Shown here: positions 26,387 through 34,271 of the stretch, piece after piece
Numbering within the stretch: position 1 is the first letter of the stretch
Layout of the letters: the number at the start of each line of letters is the position of its first letter
Origin: Acetofilamentum sp.
Lineage (GTDB): Bacteria; Hydrothermota; 32-111
Direction of reading: 5' to 3'
Length of the DNA stretch: 64,000 bases
NCBI GenBank assembly: GCA_020721805.1
Contig: DYMB01000005.1
Location: 1 to 64,000 of the forward strand
Position numbers and translations under genes: made by a program
The notes under the pieces: generated by a model
What the model was told of the DNA's origin: nothing
The model's input: only the letters and a program-made list of their open reading frames with translations
Database searches by the model: none

Positions 26387-27598
26387 ATGAAAATAGTATA
26401 TGGTGTTTCTGGGCATGGAAATGGGCATATAACGAGAAGCACATATGTAATAGACCTGCTGGAAAGTAGGGGACATATAGTAAAGATTCTTACATATGGA
26501 CAGGGTATAAGATATTTAAAAGTCGTAAAGAAAAATGCAGATTTTCATGATATATCAGGATTTGATATATATTATAAAGATGGAATCGTTACGAATTATA
26601 AAACCTTCTATGAATTTTTAAAAAGGTTACCGATAAATTCAACAAAACAGTTTCTTTATTTCTTTAAAATGTTATACCAGTATAAACCCGATCTGGTAAT
26701 ATCCGATTTTGAACCTTTTACACAAATTTTTGCAAAAACCGTTGGTATTCCTTTAATAAACATAGATAACAATATCGTTGTAAACATTTTAAAAGATGTT
26801 CCAGATGAAGCATCTTTCAATGAGAAATTTTTTACGCGGTTGGTTGTAAATCTCTTTGAAAGAAAAGCGAATTACCATTTTATACTTTCATTCGCTCCAG
26901 AAACGATGAAGATCCCTTCATATCCTAAATACAAAGTTATCACCGTTCCACCGATAATAAGAAAAGAGGTTATTAAAATCGCAAAGGAAAAAAGTTATGA
27001 GGATTTTATTCTTATCTATCAGACATCGAAAAGTATGGTTCAAAAAATAAACTATATTGTGGAAAGTTTTCCTGATACCAAATTTGTTTCCTATGGTTTG
27101 GAACTTAAAAATTCTACAAATTTACGAAAGGAAGATTTTTCAAAGGAAAAATTTTTACACGATCTTGCAAAATGTAAAGGAGTCATAACAAACGGTGGTT
27201 TTTCTCTTATATGCGAATCCATTTATTTAAAAAAACCTATTTTTTCTGTACCAATAAGAGGTCAGTATGAGCAGATGGTTAACAGTTTTCTTGTTCAAAA
27301 AAAAGGTTATGGAATTTCAAGTCTCGATTTTGATAAAGAAAAATTTAAAAATTTTCTTGATAATCTAAATGAGTATAAAAAGAATCTTGAAAATTATAAT
27401 CAGGATGGTAACAGGTATTTTGAAGAAAAATTGTTTAAAATTATTTCAAGAATAAAGCAGGGAACTATAAATAGATTTTATGAAACAATATTCATAACCG
27501 TGATTCCCATAGTTCAATTGAATCTTTTAAAAGTTATATTCTCAAGGATCATTCCAATTTATAAACAACAAATAAAAAGAATAAGGAATATGATCTGA
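26387..27598 (+). CDS. MJ1255/VC2487-like glycosyltransferase
   Basis: 403 residues. GVSGHGNGHITRSTYV at the N-terminus and GVITNGGFSLICESIYLKKP near 265-285 are the donor-site parts of a GT-B fold of the MurG/UGT kind, in the family named after MJ1255 and VC2487. The last 50 residues hold a hydrophobic, basic stretch that may bind membranes. It comes 11 bp after iorB, but there is no obvious functional link. Confidence 0.75.
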   Translation: MKIVYGVSGHGNGHITRSTYVIDLLESRGHIVKILTYGQGIRYLKVVKKNADFHDISGFDIYYKDGIVTNYKTFYEFLKRLPINSTKQFLYFFKMLYQYKPDLVISDFEPFTQIFAKTVGIPLINIDNNIVVNILKDVPDEASFNEKFFTRLVVNLFERKANYHFILSFAPETMKIPSYPKYKVITVPPIIRKEVIKIAKEKSYEDFILIYQTSKSMVQKINYIVESFPDTKFVSYGLELKNSTNLRKEDFSKEKFLHDLAKCKGVITNGGFSLICESIYLKKPIFSVPIRGQYEQMVNSFLVQKKGYGISSLDFDKEKFKNFLDNLNEYKKNLENYNQDGNRYFEEKLFKIISRIKQGTINRFYETIFITVIPIVQLNLLKVIFSRIIPIYKQQIKRIRNMI

Positions 27599-27982
27599 TC
27601 AGTCTTTCAGTTTTTCTTTAAGTTTTTCAATTTTTTTGTTATACCAGAACATCGCATTTTCATAATCTTCGATCATCTCATAAACTTTTGCTATTTCATC
27701 TTCAGTATATTCTGAAAAGGATTGATCTTTTGTTTCATTTTTTTTGTTTTTAACTCTTTCGATCAGATTAAAACAATCTTCTTTAAAACGATCGAGTTGC
27801 ACGAGTCTTTCACATATTTTTACAGCTTTTTCATCTAAACCGATACCTTCATATGAAATAGCTTTATAAAATAGTATCTCAAAGTTATTATCATTTTTAT
27901 CAAGATGGTTGAGAATTTCAAGAGCCTCTTTATAGAATCCCTGCTTTATGTATATTTTAGCGGCAGTCATTGTTTTAAACAT
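27599..27982 (-). CDS. Small TPR protein
   Basis: 127 residues made of helical pairs: AAKIYIKQGFYKEALEILNH, then FYKAISYEGIGLDEKAVKIC, and a last YEMIEDYENAMFWYNKK unit. There is no signal peptide, so it is probably a cytoplasmic protein-protein adaptor. Its stop codon directly abuts the stop of the convergent glycosyltransferase. It follows the cysteine-rich gene by 2 bp. Confidence 0.7.
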   Translation of the reverse strand: MFKTMTAAKIYIKQGFYKEALEILNHLDKNDNNFEILFYKAISYEGIGLDEKAVKICERLVQLDRFKEDCFNLIERVKNKKNETKDQSFSEYTEDEIAKVYEMIEDYENAMFWYNKKIEKLKEKLKD

Positions 27983-27984
27983 TT

Positions 27985-28197
27985 TTACATTTCAGATTGT
28001 TTTTCCTCAGTACCAAAATGACAATAGAGTTTGAATTTAAATTGATTAAGTTTATGAAATGAGCATTTCTCACAGAGACACTTTGTTGAATCAACTTCCA
28101 GAGGAGAATCGATAAATTGCCTGCAAAAAAAATTTGTCTTCAGATCGGTTTTGTAATTTGAACATTTAAAACATAAACAATTATTTTTTTTGTTCAT
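27985..28197 (-). CDS. Cysteine-rich small protein (DUF2769-like)
   Basis: 70 residues with eight cysteines grouped as CLCFKC, FFC, KCLCEKC and YC. The arrangement resembles DUF2769 and probably binds a metal. A ribosome site AAGGGGA precedes the ATG, and a TTGTTT/TATAAT pair lies at 28212-28240. Likely cotranscribed with the TPR gene. Confidence 0.6.
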   Translation of the reverse strand: MNKKNNCLCFKCSNYKTDLKTNFFCRQFIDSPLEVDSTKCLCEKCSFHKLNQFKFKLYCHFGTEEKQSEM

Positions 28198-28211
28198 AAA
28201 ATCCCCTTTTT

Positions 28212-28240
28212 ATTATAAAGTTTTTATGAAAAAAAAACAA
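28212..28240 (-). promoter_or_regulatory. Promoter of the cysteine-rich / TPR unit
   Basis: On the minus strand TTGTTT (28240-28235), 17-bp spacer, TATAAT (28217-28212), then 14 nt including AAGGGGA to the ATG at 28197. It is divergent from the promoter at 28254. Confidence 0.5.
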
Positions 28241-28253
28241 TAAAAAAAAACTC

Positions 28254-28281
28254 TTGAAAAATTTTTATTTTGTGTTATAAA
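28254..28281 (+). promoter_or_regulatory. Promoter of the Lys/Ala/Pro mini-gene
   Basis: TTGAAA (28254-28259), 16-bp spacer, TATAAA (28276-28281), leader of about 27 nt with TTGGAGGG before the ATG at 28315. Confidence 0.65.
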
Positions 28282-28314
28282 CTTTTATAGGAAACCTTTA
28301 ACATTGGAGGGACA

Positions 28315-28383
28315 ATGCCAGCAAAGAAAACCGCAAAGAAACCAGCAAAAAAGACAGCAAAGAAACCAGCAAAAAAGAAGTAA
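28315..28383 (+). CDS. 22-residue Lys/Ala/Pro peptide resembling a histone H1 tail
   Basis: The frame reads MPAKKTAKKPAKKTAKKPAK plus KK, then TAA. It consists of two and a half copies of PAKKTAKK. Lysine makes up half of the residues. Such PAKK/TAKK repeats are known from the tails of histone H1-like proteins and bacterial Hc1/HctB or HU-tail proteins that bind DNA; here the tail stands alone. The gene has its own promoter, a strong GGAGGG ribosome site and a perfect terminator, which together argue that it is expressed and not an accident. Alternatively the RNA itself is the product. Confidence 0.65.
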   Translation: MPAKKTAKKPAKKTAKKPAKKK

Positions 28384-28398
28384 GCAGCGGGAAAGAGT

Positions 28399-28428
28399 AG
28401 AGCCGGTCAACTGACCGGCTCTTTTTTT
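28399..28428 (+). terminator. Strong intrinsic terminator after the mini-gene
   Basis: AGAGCCGGTCA (28399-28409) and TGACCGGCTCT (28412-28422) are perfect complements, followed by seven T. It ends the 22-codon transcript before the next gene's ribosome site at 28432, isolating the unit. Confidence 0.93.
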
Positions 28429-28444
28429 ATCAGGAGGGAAGATG

Positions 28445-29473
28445 ATGGAAACAGTTATTCTTTACAGGAAAAAAAATTTGGAAAGATTTTTTGGAAAAGG
28501 TTCAACAGTTAAGATTCAAGATTTTTTTGTCTCCTTTAAAAAAAATGATACTCTTTTTGTAGATGTTGAGGAAGGAAAAGAAAAAAAAGTAAAAGAATAT
28601 ATTTTTAAAGAGTTGAAAAATTCGATACTGATAATTGTTGGGAATGATAACCTTTTTCCATTTCACAGAATAAAATCACCAATAGATGATGGTGACGATA
28701 TTATCTTAACAGATAATTTTTTTATTTGCACCGACAGAGATCTACTATTCCCAGAAGTTGAGATAACAAGGATTCCAAACAGTATGGATGATGATTTGAA
28801 AAGTTTTATAAAAAAACTTGAAAATATTTTTTCAACAGAGAAAATAAATATCAACGAAAAGAACGGTATTACAGCCCAGATATGGGAGAAAGCATCCTTT
28901 GATGTGTTTGATGATATTTCAGGACAGGGTGATATGTTGATCTCTCCACCTTTTGATATAAACCAAAAATATGATTTTGAAAATTTTTCTGGTTCTTTCT
29001 ATTTTAATCTTCACGGAAACGATAAACTTCCGGGCTGGTATGGCCAGAGATCAAAAAATTCAAATTATAGAGAAGAGTATCCTCTCGCTATTTTACCAAA
29101 GAGTTTTAAAAAAGGGATAAAGAATTCGTTTTGTTTTTCAGAGGCTTGTTTTGGAGGATATGTTCTTAATAAAAAAGAAAAAGATTCCATCGTTCTAACA
29201 GCTTTAAAACGATCTTTTATTTTTTGTGTGGCTTCCACAGCCACAGCCTATGGACCACTGTTCCCACCATCGAGTGAAGCGGATCTGCTTGCTAGATTAT
29301 TTTTTGAAAATATAAAAAAAGGGAAAAGAGCATCACTTTCCGTAATTAACGCCAAAAAAAAATTTATCGAATATAACTTAAAAAAGAATGGTTTTCTTGA
29401 CGATGATGACAAAAAAACTATCATAGAATTCACTCTCTATGGGAATCCTTTAGTGGAGGTTTCATATGGATAA
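28445..29473 (+). CDS. Intracellular C25-like (clan CD) cysteine peptidase
   Basis: About 342 residues, with no signal peptide. Motifs follow those of the secreted C25 enzyme at 45509 in order: ILIIVGNDNLFPFHRI (LLLGGDRAIIPVRRL there), LLFPEVEITRIP (LVPEVIVGRI), the catalytic-His strand YFNLHGND (His190) and the catalytic-Cys strand FCFSEACFGGY (Cys235), then FTLYGNPLVEV (LNYFGDPEISI). It should be a caspase/gingipain-like protease acting in the cytoplasm. A second ATG at 28445 has a better distance (7 nt) from GGAGG than the one at 28442. It overlaps a small unknown gene by 8 bp. Confidence 0.65.
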   Translation: METVILYRKKNLERFFGKGSTVKIQDFFVSFKKNDTLFVDVEEGKEKKVKEYIFKELKNSILIIVGNDNLFPFHRIKSPIDDGDDIILTDNFFICTDRDLLFPEVEITRIPNSMDDDLKSFIKKLENIFSTEKININEKNGITAQIWEKASFDVFDDISGQGDMLISPPFDINQKYDFENFSGSFYFNLHGNDKLPGWYGQRSKNSNYREEYPLAILPKSFKKGIKNSFCFSEACFGGYVLNKKEKDSIVLTALKRSFIFCVASTATAYGPLFPPSSEADLLARLFFENIKKGKRASLSVINAKKKFIEYNLKKNGFLDDDDKKTIIEFTLYGNPLVEVSYG

Positions 29474-29726
29474 AAAAGTGTTAAAAGATAGTGTTGAAAA
29501 ATATGTAAAAGAAAATTTTTCAGAATTTTATGGAATAGACCCAACTCTAAAGGAGATAAAAACAGATAGTAGAATATTCGAAAAAAAACTAAAGATTAAG
29601 ATTCAACCTCTTGAAAAAAAGATTTTTTCTTTTGTTTATGTTAAGGATATAAACGGTTTCAAAAAAGTTTTAAAGATTACCGTTGATGGGGAAGGGAAAA
29701 TATTAAAAATCGTCCATAACAGATGA
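29466..29726 (+). CDS. 86-residue unknown partner of the C25-like peptidase
   Basis: Starts inside the peptidase gene behind AGTGGAGG. Highly charged (KVLKDSVEKYVKENFSEFYG...), with predicted helix then two or three strands (FSFVYVKD, KVLKITVDG, ILKIVHNR). It resembles a small cystatin-like or swapped-hairpin fold in outline, which would make it a candidate inhibitor or substrate, but I do not recognise a family. Confidence 0.5.
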   Translation: MDKKVLKDSVEKYVKENFSEFYGIDPTLKEIKTDSRIFEKKLKIKIQPLEKKIFSFVYVKDINGFKKVLKITVDGEGKILKIVHNR

Positions 29727-29742
29727 TATCACAAAATCTGTA

Positions 29743-29771
29743 TTGATTTTATCCGTGCCAATACATAGAAT
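29743..29771 (+). promoter_or_regulatory. Candidate leaderless promoter of first TauE gene
   Basis: TTGATT (29743-29748), 17-bp spacer, TAGAAT (29766-29771), six bases, then ATG at 29778. No Shine-Dalgarno is present. Confidence 0.6.
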
Positions 29772-29777
29772 AAAGAA

Positions 29778-30563
29778 ATGTTTTTAGATGATTATCTTTA
29801 TAAACTCATTTTGATTTTACCAGCTATATTTATCGCCGGATTTGTGGATTCGATTTCCGGTGGCGGTGGTTTGATATCAATACCCGCTTATATCGCGGCA
29901 GGTTTACCACCACATTACGCTTTGGGAACAAATAAATTTTCATCCTCTTTTGGAACATTGTTTGCAACAATAACCTATAAAAAAAATAGAATGATAGATT
30001 TGAAAGTAGCTCTGATATCTTCCTTTTTCGCATTGATAGGTTCATTCTTTGGTACAAAAACTGTTCTTTTTATCGATCAAATTATTTTGAAATCTCTCAT
30101 ACTCTTTCTCATACCAATAATTATGATTTTTGTTTTATTAAATAAAAATTTTGGTATGCAGGATTCTTCAGAAAAAATCGGTAAAAAAAAGATAATGTTT
30201 TATTCATCGATTGCAGGATTAACCATAGGTTTTTATGATGGTTTTTTTGGTCCCGGAACTGGAATCTTTTTAATTTTTTTCTATTCGGTATTCTTAAAAT
30301 ATGATTTAAGAATAAGTAACGGTAATACAAAAATAGTAAACCTTTCCTCAAACATAATGGCTCTTATAACTTTTATGCTTAATGGAAAGGTCATTCTTTT
30401 TATAGGTATTCCAGCTGCCATAGCCGGTATTCTGGGAAATATTTTAGGTTCGATTATAACTGTTAAAAAGGGAAACAAACTTATAAGATTCTTTTTCGTT
30501 TCCACATTAATGTTTCTTTTTTTTAAAATATTATATGATATTTTTATAAAATCGTTACTTTAA
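29778..30563 (+). CDS. TauE/SafE-family (sulfite/sulfonate) permease
   Basis: 261 residues, seven to eight helices. The family motif FVDSISGGGGLISIPAYIAAG is followed by the ALGTNKFSSSFGT turn and the repeat copy FYDGFFGPGTGIF...SNGNTKIVNL. Proteins of this group export sulfite or organosulfur acids, and the substrate here is unknown. It has its own promoter only 6 bases before the ATG. A related protein is coded at 43142-43948. Confidence 0.88.
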   Translation: MFLDDYLYKLILILPAIFIAGFVDSISGGGGLISIPAYIAAGLPPHYALGTNKFSSSFGTLFATITYKKNRMIDLKVALISSFFALIGSFFGTKTVLFIDQIILKSLILFLIPIIMIFVLLNKNFGMQDSSEKIGKKKIMFYSSIAGLTIGFYDGFFGPGTGIFLIFFYSVFLKYDLRISNGNTKIVNLSSNIMALITFMLNGKVILFIGIPAAIAGILGNILGSIITVKKGNKLIRFFFVSTLMFLFFKILYDIFIKSLL

Positions 30564-30647
30564 AATTAAAAATTTATTTTTCAAATTTTTTACCACAAAA
30601 GGTTAAAAAATATTTTACAGAAGTAGAAAATTTAAAAGGATAACAGT
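30564..30647. other. Short intergenic after first TauE gene
   Basis: A+T-rich spacer with no feature that I can support; the pseudogene begins just beyond it. Confidence 0.5.
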
Positions 30648-31020
30648 TTACCTGACCCGGATAGTTACTATTTGATTAATCATAGGAAACGCAATTATAA
30701 ATGTTGTATCAATTTTTATTAAATAATATAAATCATAAACTCTTAAAATTGAATCAACAAAAAACAAAATGGTTGAAATGGGTTGCCATTCCCTTGCATT
30801 ATATTTCCCATCAAAAGAAAATTGTATCTAATAAGAGAAGTCTCTGGATTTAACCTTTTTATTTTAATTATAACGAGTGGCATGTTTTGATATGTTGTTT
30901 TTAGAGTTTCAATATCAACAAGATTTAGTATCCGATTACAGGTTGATTAATGAAATTTTAAACTTTGGCAGTTGAAGGATACGAATCTTTTAAAAATCTT
31001 TGTTAACTATAAAATATTTT
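30648..31020 (-). pseudogene. Decayed M14 zinc carboxypeptidase fragment
   Basis: The minus strand from 30913 reads ETLKTTYQNMPLVIIKI then FLLM; the intact carboxypeptidase at 61004 reads ETLGFTYNNNPLVIIKI then FLLM. After an 11-nt link where 12 are expected (one base lost near 30800), another frame reads NAREWQPISTILFFVDS, against HAREWQTTVTALFFAES, and then FIIAFPMIN against FIIIYPIVN, ending at a stop at 30650. The zinc-ligand His is now Asn. A weak trace (VKYFIVNKDF) lies near 31020. The rest of the gene is missing. It covers residues about 105-187 of the intact enzyme. Confidence 0.85.
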
Positions 31021-31233
31021 ACATTATTTTTCTCAAGGATCACTCTCTGCTATTTAATCACTATATCCAGATGATTTTGACCGGAATTTCAACAAATAAA
31101 TATATTTATAAAGAATTTGAAATTTTTTGAAAATCTTGCAGATTTATTCTGATAATCTATTTAGAAAAGGTTTTTATAGTAAAAATAAATGATATAATAA
31201 ATATTGTTACTTTCCTTTTTGTAAGATAAAACA
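31021..31233. other. Intergenic upstream part of the M14 remnant
   Basis: A+T-rich. It may hold the lost 5' end of the M14 pseudogene but I cannot align it. No other feature is seen. Confidence 0.4.
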
Positions 31234-31860
31234 TTATTCTTCCTTTAAAAAGAATATTGTTGGATCATAATATTTTTCAAATAATTCCGATTTTGATCTT
31301 ATGTCTATCGAATAGGGATAAAATAAAGAATCATTTTTTTCAAAACCTATAAACTTTGGTGGAACCTTTAACATTTCAAAATGGAGATGGTTTAAATATT
31401 CACCCCATTTATCAAGTTTTGTATGATCTATAAAGGTTCCGATTATACTCTTTTCGCTAACCGTATCGTTGATATTAACGGTTATATCCATTATATGCAA
31501 ATATACTGAATAAAGTTTTTTGTTGTTTCTAAGGGTATGTTCTATTATAACACATGATGATGGACCATTTTTTATAACCGATTTTACGATCCCGATACCT
31601 GATGAAAAAACAGGTTCTATCTGTCCAACTTTTTTTCCTGGATTTTTAAAATCTATACCTGTATGGTAATGGCTTCTTATGTTCTTATAAGATTTTCTCC
31701 AGATTCCAAACTCTCCCTTTTGTGTAATATAAGATTTTTTTAGGACTCTTCTGTTTGGAATATCTATTGGAAGATAAAAAATATCAGTTATCAAATTTGG
31801 ATAAGTTTTTATAAAAAAAAGAAAAAAGATAAGAAAAAAAAGTACTTTATTTTTTTTCAT
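31234..31860 (-). CDS. Secreted M23-like (LytM) metallopeptidase
   Basis: 208 residues with a signal peptide (KVLFFLIFFLFFIKTYPN). HYHTGIDF gives the HxxxD zinc pair and HLHFEM the second ligand set, as in LytM/M23 endopeptidases; the intermediate region (VYLHIMDITV, IIGTFIDHT) fits the family fold. It may cut peptidoglycan cross-links or act as a non-catalytic envelope factor. TATAAT occurs just upstream of the ATG, so a nearly leaderless transcript is possible, but the -35 is poor. Confidence 0.75.
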   Translation of the reverse strand: MKKNKVLFFLIFFLFFIKTYPNLITDIFYLPIDIPNRRVLKKSYITQKGEFGIWRKSYKNIRSHYHTGIDFKNPGKKVGQIEPVFSSGIGIVKSVIKNGPSSCVIIEHTLRNNKKLYSVYLHIMDITVNINDTVSEKSIIGTFIDHTKLDKWGEYLNHLHFEMLKVPPKFIGFEKNDSLFYPYSIDIRSKSELFEKYYDPTIFFLKEE

Positions 31861-31894
31861 TATAAATTATAATCACTACTTAAGGATAAATTAT

Positions 31895-33088
31895 ATGTAC
31901 AAAAAGATAGAAGTCAATAAAAATGCAAGAAATGCCATACTTTCAGGTCATCCCTGGATATTTTCAGGAAAGGTGGAATCAGATTTAAAAGGGTATGAAA
32001 ATGGCGAACCTGTTTACATTTTTTGTGAAAAAAAATTTCTTGGAACAGGTTTCGTTTCACCCAAAAACTCCATAGCTGTAAGGATGATTTCAAGATCAAA
32101 GGTATTGATAGATAAAGATTTTTTTATCCAAAAATTTTTACAACTGCAAAAATTTAAAAAAAAGTTTCTTGCTTTGAATACGAATATGTATAGACTTGTC
32201 TTTTCGGAAGCGGATTTTATTCCCGGACTTATCGTTGATGTTTATAACAAATATATAGTTATTCAAACCAACTCTGCTGGAGTGATTAAAAAAAGAGAAC
32301 AGATAGTTAGTGCGCTTGTAAAAGTTTTCAATCCACTGGCAATAATTGATAGAACTACGCCGGACACATATAACCTTGAACATTCTCCCGAATATAGAAT
32401 AACGGATAAAAACAGGGTTTTGTATGGAAAATATCCCGGGGAAAAATTACAGGTGATGAGTGAAAATGGAATACTTTTTTATGTTGATCTCCTTTATGGT
32501 CATAAAACAGGTTTTTATCTTGATCAAAGGGAAAATAGAGAACTTGTTGGTAGATTTTCATTTCAAAATAGAGTATTAAATCTCTGTTCGTATTCTGGGG
32601 GGTTTACACTTTACGCTATTGCCAATGGAGCAAAGGAAACTGTTTCCGTTGATATTTCCAAGACTGCCCTGGACCTTATAGATGAAAATATGGAACTCAA
32701 CAGATTTCAAAAAACAAAAAATAAAAACATCGCTGCCGATATTTTTGATTTTGTTTCCAATGAGAACCTTTCAAACTATGATATCATAGTGGTCGATCCT
32801 CCATCTTTTGCAAAACATGTGAGCGAGATTGAAAATGGACTGAAAGCTTATAAATTCATAAACTCTACGATATTAAAAAAAGCAAAAAGTGAGAGTATAA
32901 TTTTCACATCATCATGCACTTCCGTGGTTAACGAGATGATGTTTAAGGAGGTTATAGAAAAAGCGATAAGAGATTCTAAAAGGGATGTTAAGGTTTTAAA
33001 GAGAACATTCTTACCTTTGGATCATTCATCTCTTTTAAATTTTAAAGAGACTGAATATTTAAAATCGTTTTTTCTTTTCGTTTTATGA
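31895..33088 (+). CDS. RlmI-like 23S rRNA cytosine-5 methyltransferase
   Basis: 397 residues. The N-terminal PUA domain has AILSGHPWIFSGKVE; the SAM-binding Rossmann domain has HKTGFYLDQRENR, VLNLCSYSGGFTLYA and IIVVDPPSFAK. TSSCTSVVN contains the cysteine found in this m5C family. RlmI modifies C1962 of 23S rRNA in E. coli; the same target here is inference. SD AAGGAT precedes the ATG and a TATAAT lies at 31868-31873. Confidence 0.88.
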   Translation: MYKKIEVNKNARNAILSGHPWIFSGKVESDLKGYENGEPVYIFCEKKFLGTGFVSPKNSIAVRMISRSKVLIDKDFFIQKFLQLQKFKKKFLALNTNMYRLVFSEADFIPGLIVDVYNKYIVIQTNSAGVIKKREQIVSALVKVFNPLAIIDRTTPDTYNLEHSPEYRITDKNRVLYGKYPGEKLQVMSENGILFYVDLLYGHKTGFYLDQRENRELVGRFSFQNRVLNLCSYSGGFTLYAIANGAKETVSVDISKTALDLIDENMELNRFQKTKNKNIAADIFDFVSNENLSNYDIIVVDPPSFAKHVSEIENGLKAYKFINSTILKKAKSESIIFTSSCTSVVNEMMFKEVIEKAIRDSKRDVKVLKRTFLPLDHSSLLNFKETEYLKSFFLFVL

Positions 33089-34218
33089 AAACCAACCTGA
33101 TGGTGATATCAACCAATAGATCCGATTTTTCACATTTGAAACTCATAGTTGAAAGATTGAGGACCTGTGAAAATATGAATGTTTTCTTTGTTGCCGCAGG
33201 TGCCCATTTTGATAAAAAGAGAGGATATTCTTATGATGAAATCATCGAGGAGAAGATCAGGGTGGATTTTAAAATAAAAACCGAAATAAATTGGAGATCG
33301 GATTCAAAACTTTCTAATTCTTTAATCTCCCTTCAAAAAAAATTAAGGACACTTATCAGGATGGCTAAAATCGATTACATTATGGTTCTTGGTGATAGGA
33401 TAGAACTACTGCCTGTAATAAATCTGTCTATCATTATGGGGAAAAAATTGATTCATATTTCTGGAGGGGAAAGAACAAAAGGATCGATTGATGATAATAT
33501 AAGGATGATGTTATCCTTGAATTCATATATACATTTTGTTTCAGGTGAGATTTTTAAAAGAAACCTTATTGAATTTTTAAAAACCGAGGATAGGATCTAT
33601 AATGTTGGTGATCCTATTTTAGAATATATAGATAATATACATATCGAACCTTTACAGAATATAGCAAACGAACTGAAAATAGATTTAAGAGAGAACGGAT
33701 TCATACTTTTCACTTTTCATCCTGAAACTAAGAGTAAATATCTGGTTAAGGATCAATTTAAAGGTATTGAAAAATTTTTAACGAGTGTGGATATTCCTGT
33801 TATTGCAACTGCACCTAATCCCGATAAAGGTGAGGAATACATATTTAAAAAGTTAAAACATTTTGCATCTATGAAAAAAAATTTTATTCTTATACCTCAC
33901 CTTGGATTCAGAAAATATGTTTCACTCCTTAAAAATTCACTTATGGTTATGGGGAATTCATCATCACTTCTTATCGAAGCACCATATTTGAAAGTTCCAT
34001 CAGTACTTATAGGTGAAAGACAGGAGGGAAGACCACTTGCTGATTCGGTTTTTAAATCTGGATATTCTTTTGAAGAGATCCAAAGCATATACAGAAAGAT
34101 TAGAGATATAAAATCCACAGATGAAAAATTTTTTAAAGAAATAAAGAATATCTTCTATGAAAGAAAAGAAACATCCCTGTTGATTTTAGAATACTTAAAA
34201 GATCTGATCTGTATTTAA
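33085..34218 (+). CDS. UDP-GlcNAc 2-epimerase (hydrolysing, NeuC-like)
   Basis: 377 residues, typical for NeuC/WecB. Motifs: STNRSDFSHLKLIVERL, VLGDRIELLPV (GDR-E), GGERTKGSIDDNIRMM, VGDPILE, and HLGFRKYVSLLKNSLMVMGN with the donor-binding GNSSSLLIEAP. NeuC-type enzymes release ManNAc from UDP-GlcNAc for sialic or legionaminic acid. No synthase or CMP-sugar gene is seen here, so the pathway is elsewhere or different. It overlaps the methyltransferase by 4 bp. Confidence 0.85.
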   Translation: MKTNLMVISTNRSDFSHLKLIVERLRTCENMNVFFVAAGAHFDKKRGYSYDEIIEEKIRVDFKIKTEINWRSDSKLSNSLISLQKKLRTLIRMAKIDYIMVLGDRIELLPVINLSIIMGKKLIHISGGERTKGSIDDNIRMMLSLNSYIHFVSGEIFKRNLIEFLKTEDRIYNVGDPILEYIDNIHIEPLQNIANELKIDLRENGFILFTFHPETKSKYLVKDQFKGIEKFLTSVDIPVIATAPNPDKGEEYIFKKLKHFASMKKNFILIPHLGFRKYVSLLKNSLMVMGNSSSLLIEAPYLKVPSVLIGERQEGRPLADSVFKSGYSFEEIQSIYRKIRDIKSTDEKFFKEIKNIFYERKETSLLILEYLKDLICI

Positions 34219-34220
34219 TA

Positions 34221-34249
34221 TTGACACTTTATATACTTTTTGATATAAG
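34221..34249 (+). promoter_or_regulatory. Consensus promoter of smc-ftsY
   Basis: TTGACA (34221-34226), 17-bp spacer, TATAAG (34244-34249). The TTG that could be taken as the smc start is the -35 itself. A leader of about 17 nt then carries GGAGG at 34263-34267. Confidence 0.85.
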
Positions 34250-34271
34250 AAAAGCGTTAAATGGAGGAAAA

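Noticed and set aside
34221-34271. Upstream TTG start for smc
   Set aside because: The TTG is part of the TTGACA -35 box.
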